Positions 34,350 to 46,656 of a DNA stretch of 64,000 nt are shown here, in pieces; the first letter of the stretch is position 1; every line of letters starts with the position of its first letter. The stretch is taken from the NCBI GenBank assembly GCA_030272155.1, contig CP126193.1:4712001-4776000 (forward strand), given 5' to 3'. The DNA is from Tetradesmus obliquus. Its lineage: Eukaryota; Chlorophyta; Chlorophyceae; Sphaeropleales; Scenedesmaceae. A program made the translations under genes and the position numbers. The notes under the pieces are model-generated. The model was not told the origin of the DNA, did no database searches, and was given only the letters and a program-made list of their open reading frames with translations.

Positions 34350-35951
34350 ACCTGCACGCCCTGGCGCAGCACCTGCACCAAGCCCAGCGCCTGGGCCACC
34401 TAGCACATCATCTGCTGCAGCTGCACCAGCGCTGAGAGGGCTTGCCAAGCCGTCCAGGTCAGCAGATGGATCTGGCAAGCCTGCTGCTGCTGCTGCCGCT
34501 GCAGCTGCTGCAGCGATCGCCATGCGGCCGGCTGCGCCCACCGGGGCTGCTGCTGCTGGGGCCACTTTTGCCTCAGTGAGGGCGCCAGAGCCGAAAAAGC
34601 CCTGCACAGCAGCAGCAGCAACAGTAGCAGCAGCAGCAGCAGGGACCATGATGACGCCAATGCACATACCACGCAGCTGGTCACCAGAGCTACAAGCACG
34701 GCTGCAACTGAAATAGACAGCACCATGTCTTACAGCTCAAAACAGGAAGCAGCATGGTTCTACTGGCTGTGCTAAGTTGCACCGGTGGCTTCATCAGTCT
34801 AGGTGGCAACGGCTGTTTCCCAACCCAACTTGCAATTCCTTGGGCTGCTGTGACGTGGGGGTGCTGGCCCCCAGCAGCAATCACACGCATCATCTGCAAC
34901 CGATGCAACCACAGCTCTGCACCAAACCAACTCACAACCCGAGGTAATCGCCAAAGCTGCCTCGCTCACCTCCTGTGACGTGGGCGTGCTGAAGCCCAGC
35001 AGCATGCGCGCAGCCTCGCGGTCCTTCTTGCTCACGTGGCTCATGTTCAGCGCAGGAAGCTTCTTGCCCAACCCACTGCCACCACCACCACTGCCTGCAG
35101 CAGCGCCGTTTGTATCACGAGGAGCCCTGTCCCGCTCCTTATCACCCGAGCCGCTGCTGCGGCGCTCGCGGTCGTCCCTGCTGGCGCCCCTGCCTGCTGC
35201 TGTGTCGAGCTTCCCGTTCTCTGCTGCTGCTGCTGCTGCTGCTGCTGCAGCGCCGCCGCCAGAGGTAGCACCTTGGCCGCCGCCGCCGCCACCTGTGCTG
35301 CCGCCGCTGGCTGCTTTGCTGCCGCCTTTGCTCGCCGGCGGTTTGGCCGATGCGGCGAGTGGCACGGACGCCTGCCGCTGCTTGGCTGCTGCTGCTGCTG
35401 CTGCTGCTGCTGTGCTTGCAGGGCCCTGGCCTGGGGGCGGCACCTCTGCTTTGGACTTGCCGCTGCTGCGAGGCTTGGGCGGCAGTGCGCTGGCGCCTTC
35501 CAGCACCTTGTAGCGGCCCTTCTGCAGTGTCAAGTGCTCAGTGTCACCGTCGTCGTACACCACTGCGTGACAAAACATGGGTAAGCAGTCATGAGTAGAG
35601 GTAATTGTGAGGCGTGCACACAGGGCATGTGCAGGTCAGCAAGCAGGTTGGCGAGCAGGCAGGAGACAGCTTACAAACCACGGCATGCAAAACAATATCA
35701 GACTGAATTGGTCAGTAAGCGGGCAGTGTGTGGCGCAGCAGAGCTGTCAGCTACAGACTGCACCGCAGCGAGCCGCAGGCTGATTAGCACAACCTGATGT
35801 GTAGCACTGCAGCTGTCAGCCATGTTGTGCTGCTTGCAGCCGCACCTGTGTGCATAAAGCCGTCAAAGCCGGCCACTGTGCCCCTGTACCACTTGTTTTC
35901 GTCCCACAGCACTGACACGCAGGCACCCACCAGCTCCTCAGCCTCTGCAGC

Positions 35952-35984
<33 letters not shown>

Positions 35985-37190
35985 CGTGATCAGCTTTAGC
36001 TACTTGGCTCGGCATAGCTGACAGCAACCGTGCTGGCACTGAGGTGGACTGCCCTGCAACATTGGATGAAACGTGAAAGTGAGAACTGCTGACAGGCAGC
36101 AGCAGTGCAAGCAAAGCCCAGCATACGGACAGGTTGGCTGAGGCGGTCCCAGCTACAGCTAGCTGGCTTGTTTTCTAGCCGCACCTGCTGGCTTCTTGTC
36201 TTGCAGGAACTGGTACTCTTCCAGGTGCAGGTGGATGTTCACAGTCTCGCCGTCGTCAAACTCAACTGCACAGCACCAGCACCAGCAGCACCAGCAGCAG
36301 CACAGTGACTGACAGCAAAGCAACGACAGCAAGAGCTGCAGCCAGACAGAGACCCAGCAACAGGCTGAAGCAATGCCTTGTCACGGCCGGGCATGCTTTG
36401 ACTGTCGATGCACAGGCAAGCAGACGGTTTCTAGTCAGCAGGCAGCAGCTTTGTGCAAGCACCCCACACACTATGCTGACACAACAAACAGCACCGAGTG
36501 GAAGCCAGGCAGCCAGGCAGCAGGAGCAGGCCTCACCCTGGTGCTTGTAGTAGCCGCCGTGGTAAGCCTTAACTACGCCAGTGCGCCAGTCCTTGCCTGT
36601 CAGCACCTTGAGGCGCTTGCCCACTACCTCCTTGCCATATTTGGGCTCTGCAGGAAAGAGGCAGCACACAGCACAACCAGCGCGGTCAGCTTCACTTTGC
36701 ATAGTAAGCAGCTGTGGACTGTAACTGGCTACAAGGAGATGGCTGTTGGAAGCTGTGCGCTTGGTCGCTGGAGCAATCAGCTGTCTACGCTGCGCGATCA
36801 GCAGACAGCTGGTGGCAGCTGCTGCTGCTGTTGCAAGCTGCTGGGTCCATGCAAGAGGCCCTGCCCTTAGCTTCGTCTCCATCAACTCCAGTTATTACTT
36901 CTAGTGTGTATTGAGCTGCCCAGCACAACTTGAGGAAAGAGCAGGCGCTGCAGAAGCTGGAGTGCTGGTGCATGCATGACTGCAGCACTGAACAGCTGCA
37001 GCAGCCAGGCAGATCGTGCAGGCTGGCAGGCTGTCAAGCAGCTGCACTGCACTGCAAGCAGGCATGGACGAGCTCAGTAGGCATACATGCTGCTGTGAAA
37101 CTAGCCACTGCTGGATTCAGGGCTGCAGGGTCTCAGGCCATACTCACTTGGATAGCCAGAGCTCTGCTCTGCCTTGGTCTCCGCAGCCAT
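31732..37190 (-). CDS. Large protein with two Tudor-like domains and a coiled coil
   Basis: Probably chromatin-associated, inferred from the domains. Exons: 37190-37148, 36647-36537, 36265-36185, 35944-35846, 35562-34970, 34676-34146, 33879-33796, 33555-31732; phase closes, giving about 1121 residues. Two Royal-family (Tudor/Agenet-like) units lie at about 16-78 (GKRLKVLTGKDWRTGVVKAY, VEFDDGETVNIHL) and 82-145 (ELVGACVSVLWDENKWYRGT, VVYDDGDTEHLTL). This layout resembles the Pds5-type Tudor domain of plants. A Gly/Ser/Ala-rich linker ends in KKDREAARMLLGFSTPTSQE. A coiled coil spans about 460-590 (QEEQRWLEVTSLRAQ, RLQRERDEARQAKDHALVER, KQLQDNSVHLGRQVEMLQHE). The rest is Gly-, Ala- and Gln-rich, with GVSGGG tandem repeats. 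ATG 37190 follows a plausible 5'-UTR acceptor. I cannot name an orthologue. Confidence 0.8.
33680..33815. repeat. Possible copy of Tudor-gene exon 7 3' edge
   Basis: Plus CACCT-CTGCAGGGCCAC occurs at the exon end (33794-33811) and again at about 33690-33707, keeping a GT donor. Short, so moderate support. Confidence 0.45.
33962..34058. repeat. 31-bp tandem repeat, three copies
   Basis: GCTGCTGCCGGCCCACAACT CGGATAC-type units occur three times with few changes inside the intron between exons 6 and 7 of the Tudor-like gene. Confidence 0.9.
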
Positions 37191-39240
37191 GCACTCTGTG
37201 CCTGCAAAGCACAGCCCAGAAACCGACAGAAGGTGCAAATCAGCTGATCACATCTGCACACGGCAGCAGGGGGTGCTCTGGCATGCGGGCTTCTCTTGCT
37301 CAGCATCTCGAGGCAGCAGCAGGCGGGCAAGCAGGGCTGGTTTCCCAGTTGACGCTGCCCACCAGTATGTTCGTGATCTCAAAGGACAAACTAGCTGCTA
37401 AAAGCGTTTAAATACAGCTCTACGCACCTGAAGCTTTGCGCTTGTACACAGATGTCCCTGGTGTGCAGCCAGCAAAAGCAAAAGGGGATAAATGAACGCC
37501 GATCTTCTACACAGTGTTTGATAGTGACTCAAACCAGCTGTATAGCACGATCTCCGCTGGTTGCGCTTTCCTTCAGGTAGTGCTCGAGACCAGTTACTCA
37601 TAGGGTGCAGTGCCAGAGCCTGTCTCCAAGGGAGGGAGGCTGCCACCAACACCGCCACACCACAGCTGCTGCTACTTCCACACGTTACATTGTTGACCGG
37701 CATTTCATTCACTAACAGCGCCTGATTGCAAGGCACTTGTAGCAGTGCACTAGCCAGGCCTGCATGCCCCACTGTATCCTGAGCCAGGCATGCCTTGTTT
37801 CGATTCTACGCAAGATGGTGGGAAATCAACCGATACTTTTTGCTTTTAATACCATTCTCGAGCTGCTGAAGGCGCTGGTGGCATGCGGCTGTAAGCTCTA
37901 GACAGGGGATCAGGCGCTTTTTGCGCCGCAGCTGACCAATGCTGGCACTGCTGGCTGAGCTAACATCCAGCTCAGTGCAAGAGTGCAAAACAGCACCAAC
38001 GCAACTGTTTCTTCTGGAATCGGCTTGTCGAGCTGCACCAGGCCCGTCAGGTGTGTACAGTGCACCTATAGGTCAGGTCACGCGTCAAGTCAGTCAGCTG
38101 CACTGCTGGCAAGTCCGCCAGCTGTTAGCCGCTGCGCCTGGTGGTGCGCATGTGGGGCGAGCACGCTCGGGCTGCCAACATGCCACGTGCTAGCACGTGG
38201 TGTTACTCGTTTCGTATGTATATATAGGACCTGAAATCCCCAAGGATTTCTGGGGATGCTGCTGTTGCGTCAGCTTGAAGATGGCCTACCAGCCGGGCTG
38301 GCACCTACCTCTCAACACATGCAGTGTTGTTGCTTATTGTCACCTTTGCTAAGGGGGCGCCGTGGATAATGGCCATCTCATCCGACACTATCACAACGCG
38401 TGACGCCCTTGCTCACACAGGGATTGACCTGGCACTGCCAGTGACTGCCCGGCTGATAAAGCTTGGTGCTCTTCATAACTTGGCCCTTTACAATTGCACT
38501 CCACAGAGCATGCACTGCCAGCTCTGGCAAGCAAGGCCACTTGCTGTTCACGTGAGAAAGTCTCACAACCACAACAGCCCCAACTGCCAGTGCAAACATG
38601 AAGATGACAGCAACGAGCACCAGCCTTTGCTCAAAAACACCTGCTGCCGGCAGTACCAACGGTACACTGTACCGGTACTGGCAGTACCGCCGATCATCGG
38701 TCTAGTGAACCTGTGTCACCGCTTGCAGATGCTTGGCACTGCTGCAAGGTGCATACACTCAGGTGGGCATACTACAGACAGTCGTTCAGCGCCTGTTGAA
38801 GCAAGATATCTATCCTGTCTCAACAACTCGCCCTGCCGCCAGCTGCTAGCTAGCAGTAGCTGCAGCTAGGCCGGTTGACCCAGCAGCTGCATGCACCACT
38901 GCGCTGTGGTGTCCAGCAACCGCCACTACCTTGATCAGCCAGCCAGCTGAGTTGCTGCCGCCGCAGCTACAGGACACACATGACCTGCCCCTATTGCCCG
39001 CAGAGACCCCTCATCATCCCTACCAATACACCTGACAACACCCAAACCCACCATCCGCCCGACGACGACAACCCTCTCCCGCCCAGACTATGACTAAAAC
39101 AACATGACACTAGCATCACCAACCGCTAACCGCCGCATCAGCAGCCACCAGCTGCTGCTGCTGCCGCCAGTTGCTGCGCTGCTGCTGCCACTGCTCATGC
39201 AGCCGTTGCCTGCTGCTGCTGCTGCTGCTGCTGCCACCTC
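37191..39240. other. Intergenic; no gene supported
   Basis: Holds the promoter side of the Tudor-like gene and the 3' flank of the next minus-strand gene. A small palindromic cluster of CGGTAC/GTACCG units lies at 38650-38690. Frames such as 38324-38869 lack any motif or splice support. Confidence 0.5.
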
Positions 39241-42177
39241 TCATACAGCCGCCGCTTGCTGCTGCTGCTGCTCCAGCTGCTGCCTCACTGCCTGTGGGTC
39301 ACGGACTGCGCCCTTGAACAGCCGCGAGGACAGCACCTGGTCAACGCCGCGCACCTCCTCCGCTGCCATGAGCTTCTTTGTGGCTGCGGTGCTGAGGGCC
39401 TTGCCGCGGCTGGCACCCAGGCGCTCCGCAACTTCGATGCGGAAGTCGCGCCGCGCTGCGTCGATGTCATTGGGGAACACCTGCGAGGACGTGGGATGGA
39501 GATAGATGAATGGCAGTTTGTCAGGTGGTAGTTCAGGGTATGCTGTGACATGTGCTGTTGAGCAGAGGCGGACGGCAGCTCAGCCAGAGCATGGGGTGAG
39601 CTCCCACCACCCCTGCAGCTGCCGCGCCAGCATAAAACACTCCACCGCTCACCAGCAGCATCGCCACAGCCACAGCTACAGCCACGGCCACAGCTACAGC
39701 CACATCCACAGCTACATCAACAGCTACAGCCACAGCCACATCCACACCCACAGCCTTCACCAGGTCCCTCCCTCCCACCTGGTTCTCGTTGATCCAGCTC
39801 TCAGGCGACCCGTTCCAGCCCCGCGCCCCAATGAAGAAGGGGTTGTGCAGCCGCTCCTCCATGTCCCAGTACCAGGGTCCCAGCCCGTACAGCCCGTAGT
39901 AGAAGTGGCGCATGCGCTCCTTGTCCCACTCCTCCACCTCCAGCCGCCGCAGGATGGAGGCCTGCAGCCCGCGGCGCTCACGCACCATCTCGTCCGTGAT
40001 GTAGCCGCCGTCCACCTCCGCCAGCGCGGCGACAAAGTCCTGCGAGGGCAAGCAGAGACAAGAGGTTTGCAGGGATGCTTGCAGTTTTCTCTTAGCAGCC
40101 ACACCGCAGGCCATTGCAACAGAGAAGCTACCACCCACAAGCCACACACGCCATGCATGCAGCGCAGCTGCTTGCTCTGTGCAGATCTACATGCCAGGCA
40201 ACCTCGAGAAGGCAAAAACGCTTGGTGCGGCAGCAAGCACACGCGCCGCACCTGCTCTATCTGCTCCTTCCAGTCCTCTCCCAGCAGGTTGCTGTAGTAG
40301 TAGTCGATCTGCTTGTGTGCCGGCTGCTTCATCATGCGCAGGCCCAGGTCCTCGCTGCGGTCGATGGTGCGCAGCGCGCGAGCCACCACCAGCCCTGCGG
40401 GGACAGCGAACAAGAGAGAGCGGGAGAGAGAGGTGAACACAAACAGGCAACGCAGCCGCAGCAGGATGCGCACCAGCATGCACGTTGTTTCTGGGGTGCA
40501 GTGTGGTGTGCTACAGGAGGAGTGATGCTTGTGAAAGAGCAGCAGCCTCAAAAACCAGGGGTATTGCGCAACATGTGATGGATGCATCTGCTACGTGCGG
40601 CTGGCAGCAGATGGCCACCTGTGCACAGTGTGCCACACCAGTAACATATGCGCATGCTCAGCTGCTCGTCCTCAAGCGCAACGACCCCTTCCTGGAGCCA
40701 CTCCACACTCCACAGCCGTGTCACTCACATACAAGCACCGGCCGTGCGCCCTTCACCACTGCCTTCACTGCGACCTTGGCTGTGAACACAGACGCGTCCT
40801 CCAGCTTCCACACCAGCCGCTGCAGCCGCTGGCGCTGCCCACGCAGCGCTGACATCAGCGACCTGGGCCGCAGCTTACCCACCAGCTTCAGCGGGTTGCC
40901 CAGCTGCAGGCCGCCTGCTGATGCGTGTGTAGTTTGGTGCAGCCAGTGGGTGAACATTGTCATGTTATCAGCAGCAGTGCAGCGAAAGTGAAGCGTGTGA
41001 AGAGAACACAGCAGAATTGTGGCAGGAAGCAGCTGCCTACTGACACGTGTTGCTGCAGCGAGCGTCAGCAGCTGGTGCTGCGGCAGTATACACACCATGC
41101 TGTCGCATCAACCTCAGGCTTCCATCTGCTAGTTAGATGCTAGCTACAGCAGCTTGCAGCAGGCAGTTTGTGTGTACACGCATGCAGGCATGCAGGCGTG
41201 CATGCTTCTTGTGCGCACCCTTCTTGCTGCTGGCTGCGGCAGGCTCCTCGGCGTATGGCGCGTTGGTGTCGCTGAGCTCATCCAGGCTGGCATCATCACC
41301 AGCAGACCCCTCCTCCTCATCGTCCTCTGCATCACCTGGTTTTGAAACAACAGGTTTCAAACAACAATTTAAAAGAGAAGAGATCAACGACGCCAACAAC
41401 ATGTATGAGACACAGTATGATGATGCAAAGGGTGGACCGCGTGACGTTATCAGCATGCCGCGCAAGGGCGCAGTGCTCTCAAGGATAGTCGACGTCTGCC
41501 AGGCTGCTGCTGCCAATGCGCCGCGCGCATCTCCACTGTGAAACATCAAGCATGGGGTGCAGGCTTGATTCCTAGTGATGCAGTGCAGCATCAGGTGCGC
41601 ATTGCTTCCAGCTGCACATGCAGCTGCCTTTGATGCTGCCAGCAGGCATGAGCTGTAGCCTGCTGCAGCTGCTGCTGCTGTGGCTGCTGCAGCCAGCCCC
41701 ACCTGGTGTGAAGTCTGGGTCTGTCTCCTCCTCCATCATCTCTTCCTCATCCTCATACTCCTCCTGAGCAGCAGCGGCAACAGCAGCAAGCAGGCGCGCA
41801 GCAGCATCCGCACGACAAGCACAGTAACCAGATGCCACAGCTGCTGCTTGCCTAGGCTAGGTATTTGAATGATAACGTGATGTACTGCAGCCTGATATGA
41901 TTAGCACTGCTGGTTGTGCTCCTCTGCTTGTGCTGCTAAACATGGCGTAGTGCTGTCAGCAGCAGCAGGGCATCGCTGTCAGCAGGTGGCTACCACTGGC
42001 ATCCTTGCACCTTCACGCGACTGACATAATCCTGGATTCACTTGAAACACATCTGTTGCACTGCCATAAGGGTACACTGCCACGATGGCTGTACTGATAC
42101 TGCTGCACTGTGCCTGCTGCTGCACCCACCATTTCCTCGAACTCATCCTCCAGCTCTGCACTATTAGGATCCGCCAT
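39241..42177 (-). CDS. Uncharacterised protein with acidic N-terminus
   Basis: I do not recognise this family. Exons: 42177-42130, 41763-41703, 41335-41219, 40914-40729, 40394-40252, 40039-39779, 39480-39241; phase closes at all six junctions, giving 351 residues. Residues 1-75 are strongly acidic (ELEDEFEEM, EEYEDEEEMMEEETDPDF, DAEDDEEEGSAGDD). The middle is basic and helical (KLRPRSLMSALRGQRQRLQR). The C-terminal half is rich in aromatic and charged residues (HKQIDYYYSNLLGEDWKEQI, RMRHFYYGLYGLGPWYWDME, NPFFIGARGWNGSPESWIN) and reads like a folded conserved domain. It ends in a Gln/Ala run. There is no clear transit peptide or membrane segment. ATG 42177 is the only Met before the acidic block. 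Confidence 0.8.
39657..39757. repeat. CCACAGCTACAG minisatellite
   Basis: About eight imperfect 12-base (or 6-base) units of CCACAG/CTACAG type in the last intron of the uncharacterised acidic protein gene. Confidence 0.85.
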
Positions 42178-42561
42178 TCTTTACTATTAGTTGATTTGCC
42201 AATGCAGCTACCCGAGATCGCGACAAGTTCCGAGGCGAGACGGCTGCGATCGAGGTCAGGCCGCTGCTGAGCAGAACCTCAAGCAATCCTGCACAAGTGT
42301 GCTGAGCGCCAACGTGAGCTTTTCGTGCCTCAATGGCTGTGGGGTCGCTCGCACAAGTAACACGGGTGCGGAAAGTTGAACCGTGGCTGAAAGGGCGTGT
42401 TGCACGAAGTGCGTAGGTATATCCAATTAGTTTTATAAGAAACCACAGAGATGCACCACCGATCCGAGCTCCGGCACGCTCAGTCAACTGCATCATCACA
42501 GGGACCATGCGCATGAACGCAGCACTGGCCCATTGGCGTTGCAACATCATACAAGTATCTA

Positions 42562-45500
42562 TCATAAGACGGAGGTTGCTACACTCTGAGCGCAGACCTC
42601 CACATCCAGATAAACTGGCCTATGGTCTGACGCTTCCAACAGCCCTGCCAGTGGGTCTTGCTTGACTGGCCACCAGACACCACCTCCCAGCACCGGCAAG
42701 TCCCTGCGCGCATGTGAACACCTGTATGCGTCACCAGCTGTAGCTTACATGCTGCAGACCAGCATATTGCATCCCTGCTCATGCAATGTCGATCTGCAGC
42801 ATCCTGGTACCTGTAGCGCTGGTGAACATTGGCTTGGCATAATCTCACAGATTGTCAAGCTGTAAACAGCAAGATTTGCTCAAAGTTGAAGTGCATAAGG
42901 ATGTTTACAACAGCTGAGTAAGAAGCAGCTAGCAGCAGCCCGTACCTGCTTGGCAGCACATAGTCAACGCGCAGGTCGAACGAAGAGGTCTTTGTCTCTG
43001 CAGGCGTTTCGTCCCAGGGGTGCCTGTTGCCTGCATGACAAACAAGCAAGTTGATGCGCCCTTCGTGCACGGTAAGGACTTCTTCGTAAGCCACTGGCAC
43101 AAAGTCAGCATTTCATACGGAGCTGCTGATTAATCAAGAAAAGATAACGCACAGAGCACTACCACATTTATTGCGTGATTGTCCATGATGCCACACCAAA
43201 TTGAGCATGCTGGCACAGCCATTACAGCTGTTGTTGCGCTGCTGCAGAAGCTGCCATCACACGCACCGGCCTGCCTGCCGCCCTCACTGGTAGGCACAAA
43301 GCCGGCGTTGACCTGGCAGCAACCCAGCAGCTGGTCAATGGCGGGCTGCAGGTGCAGCTCAGCGGCTGCAGCGCCACCATCCAAGGGGTCCGCATTGTGG
43401 TCACCCATGATGACAAACGAGGCGCCTGCGGCACAGCATCTAGTATGTAAGAGCGGTATGAAACAACAGTTGTACAGCTTTGGTTGGTAGGCTTATCGGT
43501 ATTGCACACATAGAGTTTTTAGATCTCAATTCGTTTTAGTATGTTTCAGCACCGCAAGGCTGATGTCAAACAACGAAACAGTCCGCTGTGTACACATACT
43601 TACGTCTGTATTAAGTGGCGGGGTGCCTTGCCATGCTCAGCAGTTGCATGGCGCAAGAAAGCCATCAGGAGTCCAGGGCACATCATACTCGGGTCCTGCA
43701 GCTGCCCACAGGTGCCACATGCAAGTTGGCGTGGTGGTGCCTGCCAGCCGCCCACCTGGTGCCAGCCCGCCAGCCACGCCAGCATCATCAACCAGGTAGG
43801 TCCCTGATTCAGGCCTTCCGCAGCCCACATAGTCCGCCCACAGCCGGATCTCATCATGATTGCGCATCACATTGCGGTGCTCAGGCCCGTCAAAGGCAGG
43901 CGGCGTTGGGTGGTGCAGCAGCATGTGCACGCGCCTGGTTGGAGAGTTGCAGCCAGGCGATGATGCATCGGCGCAGCCTGCTGCTGGAGCATCCCCACAG
44001 GGAATGTCGATTGGCACATCCCAGTGGGACTTGGAAGAAAGCCGGAAAACCTGCAGCAATCGATCAAGAGCAAAAGAGTGTGCATTGCTGCAGCCCCAGC
44101 TGCTGCTGCTGCTGTGTCAAGTGTGTGAGCCTGCATCCTCGGCAGCGCAGCGGGCTTTTGCTGAGCAGCAAAACTTCTATCTATCAAGCTTCGCCAGCTT
44201 ACTAGTAGTCTGGCACTGTGAAACATGCTGCCATGTGTGCACGGTACACGTGTGCAGCAGCAGGAAGATCTGCCATCCAAGCAACATAATGGCTGCTGTC
44301 TCTCTTACAGATGGATCATGCTGCCAGTCATTGAACATGAACCAGCCAGACATTGATAAGCACAGGCTGAGGTTCACCTGCAAGTCTTCCTCTGAGTACC
44401 AGGGCTGCCCAGTAGCAGGGTCAGTTGGCAGCACTGCAGGCCGCAGGCAGCAACCGCAACAAGGTCTTGCCAAGACACAAGCAGTAGACTGCCAGCTGTG
44501 CAAAACACTGTCATAAAGTCTGCAGTGCCAACATCAAGATACAAGCAGCAGCAGGCATACTAAGCCTGCTTTGTAGTAGTAGGATGATGGAAGCAAAGAG
44601 TAGCAGTGACACCGGCAGCAGCAAACTGGTGCCAGGCCGGGGCTCACCAGCTCCCGGCATGTCGGCCCACAGGAAGAACTGGAAGGTGCGGATGCTGCTG
44701 CTGTCAATGGGGAAGCGAGATAGCAGTACCATGCCATACTGGCCTAGCAGCAGCAGCAGCAGCAGCGGTGGCAGCAGCAGGGTGAAACGCGGCAGGTGCA
44801 CTTCAGGTTATGCTTCACTTTGCGCATCATGTGCAAAGGCGCGCTGGGGCGGGCAATAGGTTGAAACAATGTACACAAGAGCTCGACTGGTTGGGCGCGT
44901 CAGGCATGAATTGGGTGAGACTCGGGGGCATTTTCACAGGCGTGAAGTCTGAGTGTGATCAGCAGAACTTGCTGCATGCCCAGAGTCATGCCAAATTATG
45001 AGAGAGGCAGGGCAGCCCTGCTCTGCCTGGCACAAAGGCCGATGTTCACCTGGGTGGTTGCCAAAGCCAAAGCAGTCCTGGGGTCCCTCAGACTTGCCAT
45101 CATGGCTGCAGCATCAAACAGAGGCATCTGTTTACACGGCAAGTGTCTCTGCAGCTGGCACTGTCACCACTGAGATAGTAGCAGCAGTCTGCTGCCGCGT
45201 CAGGCTGCGGTGCCGCTGATTGACTGCACCTGCCATACACAGCTGGCAGGCTGCATGGCGACATGCTGCTTGTGCAGGGCTCACACGGGCAACGCACTTC
45301 TGTGACTGTGCTGCACCAAATGCGGCGCTCACTTGAAGTCTCTGCCAGATGGCACACCCGTGTTCACTGTGTCGGTGTATGCGAATTGGTACCTGCAGAA
45401 TTGCAGCGCACACGGCTCTCATCGATCTGTTTAAAACATTGGTCAACCTGAATGCCTGCTGTGAACGCGGGCAGTGCGAAGCAGTGACTTTAGCCACAAC

Positions 45501-46535
45501 ATCCCTCTGCAGCAGAGAAATTGAACTGCAAGGGGCTCAACCAGTTGCATGCTTCAGTACCCCGCGTCTATACCAACTGCAGCACCTGCCAGGTCAGCTG
45601 CCGTGATGGCTGCTAGCCATCACAACACTTGACTGTACTATGTGTTTATATGTGCTCACTGTAGCGGTTCCAGTCCTGCAGCCTGTGGCACTGCCAGGTA
45701 GTTGGTCTGAAAAGCCTCGACAGCTGCATGTTGGGGCTCGTAGTCAAACTCATTCAGCAGCAGCACATCTGGCCGGATGATCTGCAGGATATGGCTCACT
45801 GCACAGCACAGAGGCACACATAGGCATGCCATGCAAAGCTTCAGGGCGGGTTCTGTACCCTGACATACAATCAAGACATGTAGTGCTTGTGTCACCTGTG
45901 CTAGGTCTTGCCTGCGCCGGAACAGCTCACAACCCTAGGCACTTGCCTTGTGCAGCCTGCAAGCTGCTGTTGGTCTGCAGCTCCTGCAGGAGCTGCCCTG
46001 CCTTATCGCGATTCAGTGAGGCATTAAACGTGGCAAACCGCACCTGCAAAGCAGAAAAAGCAAATGTGGGTATTGCCAGGTGTTTTGTGCTCAGCATGTG
46101 CTCATGCAACAGCCACGTCACTGTTGCAAGATATGAACCCACTTTTCTGCACGCCACTTCGTTTGTAGACTTTTTAGCTGAAACAAGGAATGGTTTGGTG
46201 CGGCTCCCGGCTATCTTGGATGCAGCTGTTGCATACTGAGCCATGATCACAGTGATCAGCAGCAAGCATGTGTGCACCTTGCGAGTCCGGTACATGTCGG
46301 CCAGCTCGTGCCAACTCATTAAGCAATAAGGTTCAATGAAAACGCTGGTGACACGAAAATCATGAACACAGACTGGATGCACTGAACCCACAGTTCTTGA
46401 ACAGTGACAAGTCCCCGGAACGCTAGTGAGTGACACGGCCAGTATTGAGATGAACGACAAGAGTTTCAAAGCTGCCAATGTAGACCCTTTACAATCTTGA
46501 TCGCAGTGGCAGTCGCCAAGATATCCTGACGACAT
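42562..46535 (-). CDS. Endonuclease/exonuclease/phosphatase (EEP) family protein, secreted-looking
   Basis: EEP enzymes are Mg-dependent phosphodiesterases. Exons: 46535-46278 (inferred), 46043-45947, 45798-45660, 45392-45333, 45105-45050, 44743-44648, 44433-44378, 44050-43756, 43425-43267, 43030-42946, 42703-42562; phase closes, giving 480 residues. Motifs: [11 protein letters not shown] (about 88-98), LLLNEFD with catalytic Glu about 135, MGDHNADP with Asp/Asn about 361/363, DYVLPS, and SDHRPV with catalytic His about 461. The set is complete, so the enzyme is probably active. [28 protein letters not shown] and [12 protein letters not shown] match bacterial secreted EEP proteins from memory better than plant exonucleases. 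A hydrophobic stretch near residues 20-42 ([14 protein letters not shown]) may be a signal anchor. The exon 2 donor is GC, not GT. Exon 1 is the weakest part; a start at a later Met is possible. Confidence 0.88.
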
Positions 46536-46656
46536 TGCGTACTGGGCTTGATTGCTTTATCCGCTTCTAGAAACACCTGCACAAACGTGTTTCGTCAATT
46601 TGATCAACTGTCGACCTTATCAGTGCTCAACGGGCGTCAGTAGTGGGAAGCAGCAC
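46536..46656. promoter_or_regulatory. Short head-to-head intergenic region, likely bidirectional promoter
   Basis: Only 121 bp separate the inferred start codons of the minus-strand EEP gene and the plus-strand plastid membrane protein gene. Both promoters and 5' UTRs must overlap here, unless the EEP start is further downstream in its own gene. No clear TATA box is seen. Confidence 0.45.

Noticed and set aside
38640-38700. CGGTAC/GTACCG palindromic cluster, considered as an operator or transposon end
   Set aside because: Arms are short and irregular with no partner copy; probably chance or simple repeat.
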